From JACCZX01 sp963801035 (GTDB lineage Bacteria; Pseudomonadota; Gammaproteobacteria; Burkholderiales; Burkholderiaceae_F), in NCBI GenBank assembly GCA_963801035.1, contig CAWDDF010000007.1, positions 62,001-126,000 on the forward strand: DNA of 64,000 nucleotides, given 5' to 3'. Position numbers and translations under genes: made by a program. Under the pieces are notes generated by a model. That model had not been told where the DNA came from and searched no databases. It saw nothing but the letters and a program-made list of their open reading frames with translations. Shown piece by piece: positions 51,835 through 61,626 of the stretch. Each line of letters starts with the position of its first letter. Position 1 is the first letter of the stretch.

Positions 51835-54800
51835 TTGATCGACTCCGCGTTCACGCTCGGGACTCTGCCTCGACGAGTGATAGTGGGATCGGTCCAGCTT
51901 CCTGCAATGTCGTACTCGAGCGCGAACACTTGTGACAGTGGATTACGCAGTACGTATTGCGCGACAAACGCGCCCAGGCCGAGTATCGGATTGGCGACAC
52001 CGAGGGCAAGTGCGGCCGTACTTGCATCGATTTCAGGCAACACGACGAGATGCAATTGTTGCGTTTCGTTGCGCAGGTTGATCGTGCCCGACATCAACGC
52101 CGTCGCAGTCGTCCCGGTCATACGAAAGTTACTGGTCGACATGACGCCCTGCGCGAGCGTCGCGTCCGCGCGTATCGAGCTATAGGCGAAGCCCTCCGAA
52201 AATGGACGCCCTGCGTCGAACAGCAGCGTGCGCGATAGCGATTGCAGCGAGAGCAGGCCGAGCAAGCGAGCCGCGTTACCAGCGTCGACCTTCAAGAACC
52301 GCCCCTCGTCGACGCTTAGTGCCAGCTTGCCGGACAGAGTCGCGTAGTCGAGGTCGAGCGGCGATCCCTGCCATTCGATATCGCCCTCGAGCGCGCCCTG
52401 ACCGGCAGCCATCGCGCCTGGAAATCCGAGTCGATCAAGCGTCGCACCTGCATCGCGAGCATCGAACCTGAAGTTCAACTTGGTATGTCGCGCCTTGCCG
52501 CTCGCTGCAGCCCATTCGCCAGTCGCCGAAAACTTCATGTCACTATTGGTGATGTCGAAGCGCCGCACGCTCCATGCGGGTGCGCTCGAGCCTCCCGCGT
52601 TTTGCGCAAGCAACTCCAGTCGACCGAGCTTCAACCCAGACAACTCGAATTGCTCGGCGGTGATATCGAGGGAGGGCAGTTCTGCCTGCGGCGAGTTGAG
52701 CGCTTCGACGACTTCGCTCTTTCGCGCTGCAGGAATTAACAAGCGTGACAGGCGCGCCGTGATCTGTTCGGGTTTCCATGCCACATAACCGGACACGCCG
52801 TCCGAAACGATATTGGTGTTAAAGCCGCCATCCGCGGTGCGCGATGCGCCGAGCGTCACGTTGCGGAACGTGCGGCCCATTAACACCAGCTCGGGTGTTC
52901 GAATCGCAAACAGGTCGATCGCGGGCACGGAGGAGCCGGCCGGTGGCGCTCCGATGGACTTGGGCGTCACTTCACCGCCCCCGAGAAAAGCAGACCACGC
53001 TTCCACATCGAGGCGAGGGACTGTAGCCAGCACCAACAGGCCCGCTTCGGGCAGGTTTGCCGGCTCGTTCAGCGCGATAACGCCACGCGTGATGCGCAGC
53101 TCACCCCGTTCGCGACGATGTTCGATGCGCACCCCCAGAACGCGGCCCGCCGCGATGCGCCACTCGTCGCCGTCGCCGAGCGGAACGCGCTCGATGCGCA
53201 ACGGCATCGCTTCCTGAGGCGTCTTGCGAAGCGGTGCGACACCATCGACCGAAAGGCCAATCAAATCGCTGTCGATTTTGAATTCAAGCGACGGCTTCAG
53301 TGTCAGCGTTGCGATGTAGCGCGCTTGCCCTTGCGAACGATCGAGTATTTGCTGCACCGGCGCCACGCTAACCGCGCGCCGCAGTGCGGGTACGGTAGCG
53401 ATGCCGGTCGCGGTGAAAATCGGTTCGCCGTCGGCGCGCCTGCTGGTTTCGATCCTGCTCTGACCGCCGAGAACCGTTGTATTCAAACTTATGTTCTGCA
53501 CACCGGCCTCGGTGAATTGCAGCGCTCCGGTCACGCGCGAAAACGGTGGGCCCTCAGCCAGCTGCACATCATTATTCGCGAAGTTAAGCGTGCCTGCGAC
53601 CTGACTGTCGGACGCATGCGCCAGCGGAATCGAGAGGCGCAGGTCGAGTTTGGCGTTACCGGTTGCCGCGGCGTTCGCCGTGATGCCGCCCGTCCAGCGC
53701 AACACTGGGCTGCTGTTGACGTAGCGCACCATGTCGGCCAGTGGGCCATCGGCAACGCCACGCACATCCAGGGTTGCGTTGTGCCCAACCTCGGGAATAC
53801 GTGCGACGACATTGCTGAGCTTCGCGTCGTAGGCCGCGCCACGCTGGGCGGTCACGGTCATCGAACGACGCTCGAAAAGAAGATCGGCGTCGATGTCTTT
53901 CAGCAGCGGCCAGACCCGCGGCGTTTCAGCGGATCCATCGCCCTGAACCTTGCCGGGATGCACGTCGAGAGACGCGTCGGTGACGTGTAAGGCAATGCGA
54001 AACTCCGCATCGTTTTCGCCCTCGAACGGAAAGCGCGCCAGATCGCCTTTGATGCGAACTGTGCCGTCGGTGACGCGGCCTGTCACCAATGCGTGCTGAA
54101 GCCATTGAAGCGTGGTAGTTCCCACGACCAGAGGTACGTAGCGGTGCGCTGCGGGTGCGTTCAGGCGCGCAATACGAGAGGTGAGGTCGAGCCAGCCGGG
54201 GCCGTCTTTGTCGCCGCTCGCCGCACGATAAGTGCCGGTCGCTTCAAGTTCAATATCTGCATTGGAAGCGAAGGCGGAGTCGACGCGCACCTCTAAGCCG
54301 GGCTGCCACTTCCAGCGCGCTGTCGTCGTCAGTTTCGCAAGCTTGACGCGCGGCTCGGACAACACACCAGGCAGGAAGAGCGTCGCATCCTTCGACGCAA
54401 GCTGCATCGATCCTGCACCGTCGGCAATGTCGATGCTTCCGCTCACGTTTTCGAAGCCAGGCAATCCGAGTGGATGCCTGGCATTTTGATTGTCTTGTGA
54501 TGCAGCCGGCTGCGCAGCGCTTGCTAATCCTTCGAATCGGGTCTTCAGCGACAACGTCCTGAGCTCAGGCGCCGACCCAGGCCAGCCGGCAGTTAGACCG
54601 GTCAAGGTCCCTGCGAGTGCATGTTTGCTCAGCGTCTGGCGCAACTCGGCAGAGACAGGAACGTGCATTGCAAACCATGAAAGCGTGGGTATATCGATGC
54701 GGTTCGCCTGTACCTGTGTACGCGCTGGGTTCGCGCCTTGGGCACGCGTGGTGCGCACCTTGAAGTCGAAGGGGGCAATGGTCTGGTTCGAAGCCGTGAC

Positions 54801-55844
54801 GAGCGCAAGTCGATTGGCTTCGAACTCCTGCCCACCGATGCCATCATCGGTGCCCCATAGGCGTTGCGTGACACGACCTTGCAATGATTGGAGCGTTAGC
54901 GGGTCGAGGTCGTCGGCGAGCGTGATATTCACGTTCGTCAAGGCAACATCGGCCATGACGCGCGTAATGCGCGCATGATCGAAGGACACCCAGCTGCGTA
55001 CCGCGCCCTGCGCACTCGTGATCTTGGCCGGTGCTTCGAACATTAGCGCGACCGCCGCAAGGTCGGCGTAGTCGACGGCACCAAACACCTCACCGGACCA
55101 GCCGTTGAAGTCGGAAGGCCGTGAAAACGGCGAATGACGAAACCGCGCGCGCAGATCGATCGGTCCCGCAACTGTGGAGGTGGGCTGCGCCTGCAAACCG
55201 ACGATGTGCGACCCGAACACGTTTTCAAGCTGCAGGTTGACGTGCGCAAGCTCGAAGTCGTTCGCTCTCGCGGAGTCACGGCGATCGCTGTATCGAATGC
55301 GCGCATCGCGGATTACCACCTCGCTTTGCGCGAGAATCCAATCGGACGCGCCGGAGTCCTCGCCTTTTTGATTCGGATCAAACAGGAATCCACCGATGGA
55401 AAATCGATTGCCCGACAGGCGCACGATGTCCAGATCAAGCGCTTCGACGCGCAACTCCGCGAAGCGAGGCTCGAGTGCCGCAACACTAAGCCACGAAACA
55501 GTTCCTTCGACCAGGGGCAGCGACAAATCCGGCCGATCGCTGCCGCTGGCGATACGAACTTGTCGCAACGCTAGATGCGGATTCAAACCGCGCCATGAAG
55601 CATCGATGCGGCCAATGGTTACGGGGGCCTTGACCACACGCGAAGCGATCTGCTCGATGCGTGGCCTCATTTGGTCCACGCGAGGCATCGCGACGTAACG
55701 CACAACCAGCACCAGTGTGCCGGCGATAAAGAAGAGCGCGACGAGTGTCCACGCAAGCGACAGCCAAGCTAAACGCAGACCACGGCGCGCGCGTGATGTG
55801 CTGTGGCTGTCAGCGCGTTCAGTGATGTTTAGCTGCTTTGTCAT
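51831..55844 (-). CDS. yhdP: YhdP-like AsmA-family inter-membrane protein
   Basis: This very long protein (1337 residues) spans the periplasm and in E. coli helps move phospholipid to the outer membrane. A single N-terminal membrane helix is visible (LRLAWLSLAWTLVALFFIAG, about residues 24-50), followed by RVVKAPVTIGRIDASW and then largely beta-strand-like sequence characteristic of AsmA/TIGR02099 proteins. The C-terminal 300 residues (LNFRFDARDAGATLDRLGF; DAGRPFSEGFAYSS) match the AsmA-like domain. It starts at 55844 and diverges from glnE with about 105 bp between. The product is probably anchored in the inner membrane. Confidence 0.93.
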   Translation of the reverse strand: MTKQLNITERADSHSTSRARRGLRLAWLSLAWTLVALFFIAGTLVLVVRYVAMPRVDQMRPRIEQIASRVVKAPVTIGRIDASWRGLNPHLALRQVRIASGSDRPDLSLPLVEGTVSWLSVAALEPRFAELRVEALDLDIVRLSGNRFSIGGFLFDPNQKGEDSGASDWILAQSEVVIRDARIRYSDRRDSARANDFELAHVNLQLENVFGSHIVGLQAQPTSTVAGPIDLRARFRHSPFSRPSDFNGWSGEVFGAVDYADLAAVALMFEAPAKITSAQGAVRSWVSFDHARITRVMADVALTNVNITLADDLDPLTLQSLQGRVTQRLWGTDDGIGGQEFEANRLALVTASNQTIAPFDFKVRTTRAQGANPARTQVQANRIDIPTLSWFAMHVPVSAELRQTLSKHALAGTLTGLTAGWPGSAPELRTLSLKTRFEGLASAAQPAASQDNQNARHPLGLPGFENVSGSIDIADGAGSMQLASKDATLFLPGVLSEPRVKLAKLTTTARWKWQPGLEVRVDSAFASNADIELEATGTYRAASGDKDGPGWLDLTSRIARLNAPAAHRYVPLVVGTTTLQWLQHALVTGRVTDGTVRIKGDLARFPFEGENDAEFRIALHVTDASLDVHPGKVQGDGSAETPRVWPLLKDIDADLLFERRSMTVTAQRGAAYDAKLSNVVARIPEVGHNATLDVRGVADGPLADMVRYVNSSPVLRWTGGITANAAATGNAKLDLRLSIPLAHASDSQVAGTLNFANNDVQLAEGPPFSRVTGALQFTEAGVQNISLNTTVLGGQSRIETSRRADGEPIFTATGIATVPALRRAVSVAPVQQILDRSQGQARYIATLTLKPSLEFKIDSDLIGLSVDGVAPLRKTPQEAMPLRIERVPLGDGDEWRIAAGRVLGVRIEHRRERGELRITRGVIALNEPANLPEAGLLVLATVPRLDVEAWSAFLGGGEVTPKSIGAPPAGSSVPAIDLFAIRTPELVLMGRTFRNVTLGASRTADGGFNTNIVSDGVSGYVAWKPEQITARLSRLLIPAARKSEVVEALNSPQAELPSLDITAEQFELSGLKLGRLELLAQNAGGSSAPAWSVRRFDITNSDMKFSATGEWAAASGKARHTKLNFRFDARDAGATLDRLGFPGAMAAGQGALEGDIEWQGSPLDLDYATLSGKLALSVDEGRFLKVDAGNAARLLGLLSLQSLSRTLLFDAGRPFSEGFAYSSIRADATLAQGVMSTSNFRMTGTTATALMSGTINLRNETQQLHLVVLPEIDASTAALALGVANPILGLGAFVAQYVLRNPLSQVFALEYDIAGSWTDPTITRRGRVPSVNAESIK

Positions 55845-55949
55845 GGCGAGCGCGCTACAGGGCGCCGCTACGTAAAATGAACGATCGATAGGAGCGAAGA
55901 GCCGCGGTCACCTTATCACAGCGGGCTGACGATACGACCGCATTACCCA

Positions 55950-58842
55950 GTGAAAGATTCCCTCACGAGCAGACCGAAGTTCGTCGGACCGAACGATTGG
56001 CGCGGGCAGCGCGCGGCGTTAGCCGATTTGCCCGCGTTATCGCACTACGTCCAGCGTGCACTGCAGGCGGAATCTGCGACGACACCGGAAAGTTCGCCCG
56101 TCGTTAGGACGTTGGAACATTGGGCCGAGAGTGCCTGGACCGCAGCGCAGCCTTGGCGATTCGTTGCAATCGTTGCTGCTGCTGGCAAGCGGAGACCATG
56201 CGCAGCGTCTTGCTGTGGCGCTGCGCAGGCTGCGCAGACGGGTGTTGCTGGCGCTGATTGCACGCGATGTGACAGGCCGCGCCGACCTGGCAGAGGTGGT
56301 TGCAACGATGACGTCGCTTGCGGAATTGACAGTGCAGTCGGCTGTGTCGGCGATCGCGGGCGAATTGGCGAGTCAATATGGAACTCCAATCGGGGCTGAC
56401 GGCGTGCCGCAAGACCTGCTTGTCATTGGCATGGGAAAGCTTGGCGGTCGCGAGTTAAATGTTTCGTCCGACATCGACCTGATCTTCGTTTACGACGAGG
56501 ACGGCGAAACGAACGGTGCGAACGTTCGTCGCTCCATCACCAACCACGAATTCTTTGCGCAGCTTGGTCGGCGTGTCATTGCGCTGATCAATGATGTGAC
56601 GGCCGACGGCTTCGTCTTTCGCGTCGATATGCGTTTACGGCCCAATGGCGCTGCAGGACCGCTTGCGGTTTCGAATGCGATGCTTGAGGAATATCTGATG
56701 GCGCAGGGTCGTGAGTGGGAGCGCTTCGCGTGGCTGAAGGGTCGGATTGTTTCGTCTCCGGTATTCGCCTCCGCGTCGCAGTTCGAGGCGCAGTCTGCCG
56801 CCCTCGAGGCGATTGTCAGGCCGTTCGTCTTTCGCAAGTACCTCGACTTTGGTGCAATCGCCGCTCTGCGCGAACTTCATAAGATGATTCGAACCGAGGC
56901 AGTGCGCCGCTCGGCGGAACGACCGGGGCGCGAGGACCGTACCGACGATGTCAAGGTCGGACGCGGCGGGATTCGAGAGCTTGAGTTCATTGCGCAAACG
57001 TTTCAGGTCGTGCGCGGCGGCCGCGAGCCAAAGCTGAGGTCGAAGTCGACGCTGGAAACGCTGACAGCACTTGCCGAGCTGGGTGTTTTGCCGGCAGTAA
57101 CGTGTGAACGTCTGGCATCGAGCTACGTCTTCTTACGCAACTTAGAACACGCGCTGCAGTATGTCGACGACGCGCAGACGCATCGGGTACCGCCCGACGA
57201 TCAAGCGCGTGATCGCGTCGCACGGCTCCTCGGCGCTGCCAGCGGCAAAGCGATGATTGCCGAGTATCGAGCTGTGCAGGTGCTCGTAGCGGAAGTATTC
57301 GACGGTGTATTTACCGAACCGGTTGTCGACGAGGACGAGATTTCACTGCCTTCCGTAAACGTCGCAGGGGTATCTGATGACGGCGCGCTGATAGAGGACC
57401 TGCGCGTACGCGGGTTTATGGATCCGTTGGCCACGGCACAGCGCTTGCGAGCGGTAATCGACTCTCGCCGTATGCAGTCGACCTCCGGTTCTGCACGCAC
57501 GGGCATTGAGCGTCTACTGCGGCGTGCACTTCAGGCGGCGATCGAGCGTTCGCAGGAAGGCGGCGCTGCGCACGATATCGGCCCCGATGAGCATTTCGCG
57601 CGCTTTGCCCTGTTGGCCGATGTCATCGCGGGACGCAATACGTACGTCGCACTGCTCAATCAGTTTCCGCAGGCATTCGACAAGGTGATGCGAATGCTCG
57701 CGGCAAGCCGCTGGGCCACCGATTATCTGGTGCGCCACCCGATCCTGCTCGACGAACTGCTGGATCAGCGTTTACTCGAGCACGAGCCCGACTGGCCGTC
57801 CTGGTCCTCTGCTGTGCGGCAGCAGTTGGCAGAAGCCGATGGAGATCAGGAGAGGCAGATGAATCTGCTCCGCGATGCACATCACGCGCAGATTTTCCGC
57901 CTGCTGGTAGCAGATATCGATGGACGTCTTACAGTCGAGCGGCTCGCCGATCACCTTTCTGCGCTGGCCGATTCGACGCTTGCTCTGGCGATCGACTATG
58001 CGTGGCGTTCGTTGGCACGGCGACACCGCGATGTTCCTCGCTTCGCGGTGATTGGCTACGGAAAACTCGGCGGCAAGGAATTGGGCTACGAGTCCGATCT
58101 GGATCTGATTTTTTTGTACGACGATGAAGATCCTGCTGCTCCCGAGGCGTACTCGCTGTTGGCGCGCCGTTTGATGACGTGGCTTACCGCGCAGACATCG
58201 TCGGGCAAGCTGTTTGAAATCGATCTGCGGCTGCGGCCGGACGGTAATGCGGGTTTGATCGTATCTTCGTTGGCTGCGTTTTCACGCTACCAGCGCAATG
58301 AAGATGGCCATGGCGCATGGCCATGGGAGCACCAGGCGCTTACCCGCGCACGCTACTCGGCCGGCGATGCTGACATCGGCGAGCGTTTCGAAGGCGAGCG
58401 GCGTCTGATCCTGATGCAGCGTCGCGACACGCAAAAACTTCGCACCGACGTGCTTGAAATGCGTGAACGAATGCTGCAAGGCCATCCGAATCCCACTTCG
58501 TTATTTGACGTCAAGCACGACCGGGGCGGCATGGTCGATGTCGAGTTCATCGTGCAATTTCTTGTGCTTGCGCATGCGCACGAGCACCCCGGGCTGGTGC
58601 GCAACGCCGGCAATATCGCATTGCTTCAAATAGCAGGAGACCTGCAGCTGATCGACGCGGCGCTGGCGCGCGACGTGGCCGACGCCTATCGAACCTTTCG
58701 CAGCATTCAACATCGGCTGCGACTGAACGGTGCGCAACGTGCGCGTGTGGCGCGTTCCGAAGTCGAACGGGAAGCTGCCGTTGTTACTAGGCTTTGGAAT
58801 TCGGTGTTTACGACGTCGGCGGAAGAAGCCTCATTAACGTAA
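55950..58842 (+). CDS. glnE: Bifunctional glutamine synthetase adenylyltransferase/deadenylase, frameshifted near the 5' end
   Basis: This enzyme adds and removes AMP on glutamine synthetase in response to PII. The first frame (55950, MKDSLTSRPKFVGPNDWRGQ) is read to about 56150, where it must shift by one base to DSLQSLLLLASGDHAQRL to keep the family sequence; the second frame runs to the stop at 58842. Both nucleotidyltransferase domains are intact: GMGKLGGRELNVSSDIDLIF (deadenylylation side) and GYGKLGGKELGYESDLDLIF (adenylylation side), each with a Gly-x-Gly and Asp-x-Asp. The frameshift lies upstream of both domains. A downstream start in the second frame could also produce a slightly shorter protein. 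The gene converges on azlD with a 35-bp overlap. Confidence 0.88.
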
Positions 58843-59140
58843 GGATCAGCATTCCGACCGCCATTGCAGCGATCATGCTGCGCGTTGTCAGCGTGATGAT
58901 CGCCGCGGCCAGACCTGCGACGAGCTTTGGATTGGTAATCGACAGATTGAATCCCGCTTGCGTCAGGAAAAGTTCAGGGGTAACGAGCGCGACCAGTGCG
59001 CATACCGGCGCGTAACGCAACCCGTGCTGCACCCTTTCCGGCAGGGGAAAGTAGTCGCCGAGCATCAGGAAACTCGAGCGCATCAGGATGGTGACGACCG
59101 TGAGTCCGATGATCACGAGCCAGATTTCGACGTTGCTCAA
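58808..59140 (-). CDS. azlD: AzlD family branched-chain amino acid exporter subunit
   Basis: This small inner-membrane subunit has 110 residues with about four hydrophobic segments: IWLVIIGLTVVTILMR near residue 6, a Gly-Pro-rich loop, YAPVCALVALVTPELFL near 44, and LVAGLAAAIITLTTR near 74. It works with AzlC to export branched-chain amino acids. Its start overlaps the end of azlC (ATGA), so the two are translationally coupled. Confidence 0.9.
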   Translation of the reverse strand: MSNVEIWLVIIGLTVVTILMRSSFLMLGDYFPLPERVQHGLRYAPVCALVALVTPELFLTQAGFNLSITNPKLVAGLAAAIITLTTRSMIAAMAVGMLILTLMRLLPPTS

Positions 59141-59898
59141 GTTGTTCCTCCTGCCTCGTTGCTGTGCCGCTCAAGCATGATTTCGGTAGCCATCGCCGCT
59201 GCAATACCGGCTACGACCGCTACCAGCAACCCGAGCTTCAAAGGCAGGCCTGCCGCCGCCACAGCGATAACACCCGCAGTGACGGCGCCGACCAGCGCGG
59301 GCTTGCCCACAATCAACGGCAACGTCATCGCAATCAGCGCCAGGATCGCCGTGAACTCGAGACCCCATTGAGCGGGTACCTCGGCTGCAAGCACGATGCC
59401 GATAATCGACATCGTTTGCCACACGATCCAGCTGCCTGCGCTCATGCCGAGAAAGAACCACACTTGTTCGGTGGTGCCGCGCTGGTCATGAGGAGCATCG
59501 GCAAAACGCGATAGAAACATCGCGAAACTCATATCGACCATGAAGTAGCTGAGCAGCCACCGCCGTGCCATCGAAAATCGGCGAAAGAAAGGATGCAGTC
59601 CCGCCGAGAAAATGACGAACCGGAGATTGACGACCACTGCCGTCAGCATTACGACCCACAGCGGAGCGTCGGCTGCGATCAGAGGCAGCGATGCAAGTTG
59701 CACGGTGCCTGAGAACACCAGCAAAGTCATCGCAATCGCTTGAGCGGTCGTGAGGCCAACCTTGACCATCGCGACGCCAGTCACCAGGCCCCAGATTCCG
59801 GTACCGATCAATAGCGGCGCAACGGTGCGGATGCCGCGTGCAAAACCATCTCGCCGTACTCGCGCGAGCTCCGGACGCGAGCCGAACAATGCCTTCAT
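59137..59898 (-). CDS. azlC: AzlC family branched-chain amino acid exporter large subunit
   Basis: This 253-residue polytopic membrane protein has the AzlC/YgaZ pattern: RRDGFARGIRTVAPLLIGTGIWGLVTG near the N-terminus and several hydrophobic segments. FVIFSAGLHPFFRRFSMARR includes the conserved region before the middle helices. It exports branched-chain amino acids, including azaleucine, with AzlD. The gene diverges from ilvE with 78 bp between the starts, so a branched-chain amino acid transaminase and the exporter of its products sit head to head. Confidence 0.92.
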   Translation of the reverse strand: MKALFGSRPELARVRRDGFARGIRTVAPLLIGTGIWGLVTGVAMVKVGLTTAQAIAMTLLVFSGTVQLASLPLIAADAPLWVVMLTAVVVNLRFVIFSAGLHPFFRRFSMARRWLLSYFMVDMSFAMFLSRFADAPHDQRGTTEQVWFFLGMSAGSWIVWQTMSIIGIVLAAEVPAQWGLEFTAILALIAMTLPLIVGKPALVGAVTAGVIAVAAAGLPLKLGLLVAVVAGIAAAMATEIMLERHSNEAGGTT

Positions 59899-59976
59899 TG
59901 CTATGAATTATAAGAAGCAGCGGTTCGCTAGAATGCCCGGCTGCACAGCATAGGCGGGAATTCTGGGAGATAAGCA

Positions 59977-60957
59977 ATGTCGATGTCCGACCGCGATGGG
60001 TTGATCTGGTACGACGGCAAGCTGGTGGAGTGGCGCGATGCGACGACGCATGTGCTGACGCACTCGCTGCACTACGGACTCGCGGTGTTCGAGGGCGTGC
60101 GCGCCTATAACACGCCATCCGGCCCCGCCATTTTCCGCCTGAAGGAACATACCGAGCGGATGTTCAACTCGGCCAAGATCTTCATGATGCAGATTCCGTT
60201 TACGCGCGAGCAGCTATTCGAAGCGCAGCGCGAGGTCGTGCGCGCGAACAAGCTCGAATCGTGTTACTTGCGGCCGCTGGCTTTTTACGGCTCGGAGAAA
60301 TTGGGCGTCAGCCCAAAGGGCAACAAGGTGCACGTGTCGATCGCCGCGTGGCCATGGGGCGCATATCTCGGCGAAGAAGGGCTGGAGAAAGGAATCCGCG
60401 TCAAGACATCGTCATTCCAGCGCCATCACATCAACGTATCGATGGTTCGCAGCAAGACCGCAGGTCATTACGTCAACTCGATTCTGGCCAACATGGAAGC
60501 GCTCAACGATGGTTATGACGAAGCGCTGCTGCTCGATACGCAGGGGTTCGTGGCTGAAGGCGCTGGCGAAAACCTGTTCATCGTCAAGGACGGTCAGGTG
60601 TTCGAGCCCGAGATGGTGTCGGGTTTGACCGGTATCACGCGTGCGACTGTGCTGGATCTCGCGCGCGATCTCGGCTATCCGGTCACGCAAAAGCCGATGA
60701 CGCGCGATGACGTCTATCTGGCCGACGAAGCGTTTTTCACCGGAACCGCGGCGGAGATCACGCCGATCCGCGAGCTCGACGGACGCACATTGGGTGCCGG
60801 CAAACGCGGGCCGATCACCGAAAAAATCCAGACGCTGTTCTTCGACGTGGTCAACGGCCGCGCTCCGAAATATAAACACTGGCTCACCCCCGTCAACGAA
60901 GGCAGTGCCAATGAGCGCGACCCAAGAAGATCCAATCGTCCAGTTACAGTCCAGTGA
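59977..60957 (+). CDS. ilvE: Branched-chain amino acid aminotransferase
   Basis: This PLP enzyme makes leucine, isoleucine and valine from the branched 2-oxo acids with glutamate. The 326-residue protein is a fold-type IV transaminase with SLHYGLAVFEGVRAY near the N-terminus, the PLP Lys in RSKTAGHYVNSI, AEGAGENLFIV, and EAFFTGTAAEITPI. It extends about 20 residues past the usual HWLTPV end and overlaps the next gene by 47 bp. The start ATG at 59977 is followed by a second ATG two codons later. Confidence 0.94.
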   Translation: MSMSDRDGLIWYDGKLVEWRDATTHVLTHSLHYGLAVFEGVRAYNTPSGPAIFRLKEHTERMFNSAKIFMMQIPFTREQLFEAQREVVRANKLESCYLRPLAFYGSEKLGVSPKGNKVHVSIAAWPWGAYLGEEGLEKGIRVKTSSFQRHHINVSMVRSKTAGHYVNSILANMEALNDGYDEALLLDTQGFVAEGAGENLFIVKDGQVFEPEMVSGLTGITRATVLDLARDLGYPVTQKPMTRDDVYLADEAFFTGTAAEITPIRELDGRTLGAGKRGPITEKIQTLFFDVVNGRAPKYKHWLTPVNEGSANERDPRRSNRPVTVQ

Positions 60958-61108
60958 TCTACCGGCGTTTTGCCCCAATCCCGCGATGCCGGTGTGGAAC
61001 CATCACCCGCGCGTGTTTCTTGACGTGACCAAGACCGGCCAGGCGATGTGCCCGTACTGTGGCACCGTGTATGTGTTGAAGGCGGGCGAGATCATCAAGG
61101 ATCACTGA
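60911..61108 (+). CDS. Small CHCC zinc-finger protein
   Basis: This 65-residue protein has a CHCC zinc-finger pattern: FCPNPAMPVWNHHPRVFLD followed by GQAMCPYCGTVYVL, with one Cys and His in the first half and Cys-x2-Cys in the second. The fold resembles the NDUFS6/zf-CHCC family. It overlaps the 3' end of ilvE by 47 bp, and this adjacency is familiar in betaproteobacteria. The role is unknown; a complex I or lipid A pathway accessory function has been considered for homologues, but I cannot support one here. Confidence 0.88.
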   Translation: MSATQEDPIVQLQSSDLPAFCPNPAMPVWNHHPRVFLDVTKTGQAMCPYCGTVYVLKAGEIIKDH

Positions 61109-61131
61109 GAGACGACCGAGGATTGCCGGCG

Positions 61132-61581
61132 ATGCCTGTAGCGAAACCTGTTTTATTGTCGTCGCCCGAAGAGTGCGAGCAAGCTTTTTATGAAGCACTC
61201 GAGGCAGGCGACAGTGAAGCTGTCGTCGATCTCTGGCTTGAAGACGACGATGTGGTTTGCATCCATCCTGGCGGCCCTCGCTTAACGGGATTTGCGGCGG
61301 TACGTTCATCGTGGACTTCGATCCTTGCCAATGGGCCGCTACACGCGCGGTGCACGCTGGCCAAGTCACTCGAAACACCTACGGTGGCGTTGCATAACGT
61401 TGTCGAAGAAGTCGTTGTGGGTTCGGGCACAAAGCAGGAGGTGGTGCGAGTGCTTGCAACGAATGTGTACGTTAAAACTCCGGCGGGTTGGAAAATGGTG
61501 CTGCATCACGCGTCATCGGCTCCGGGCGGCGCAGTCACCGCGTCCACCGAGTCCAGGGAGTCGTACGGGGTGCTGCACTGA
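61132..61581 (+). CDS. SnoaL/DUF4440-like NTF2-fold protein
   Basis: This 149-residue protein has the NTF2-like fold typical of small hydrolases, isomerases and binding proteins: EQAFYEALEAGDSEAVVDLW, DDDVVCIHPGGPRLTG and VVRVLATNVYVKTPAGWKMVLHH (core TNVYVKTPAGWKMVLHH). The last motif is the shared beta-strand end of this family. No signal peptide is visible. It lies 23 bp after the zinc-finger gene on the same strand. The substrate is unknown. Confidence 0.85.
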   Translation: MPVAKPVLLSSPEECEQAFYEALEAGDSEAVVDLWLEDDDVVCIHPGGPRLTGFAAVRSSWTSILANGPLHARCTLAKSLETPTVALHNVVEEVVVGSGTKQEVVRVLATNVYVKTPAGWKMVLHHASSAPGGAVTASTESRESYGVLH

Positions 61582-61626
61582 TTTCCACTTCTACCGAAAT
61601 CCAGCCAACGAAGCCGAGCGCTTCGC

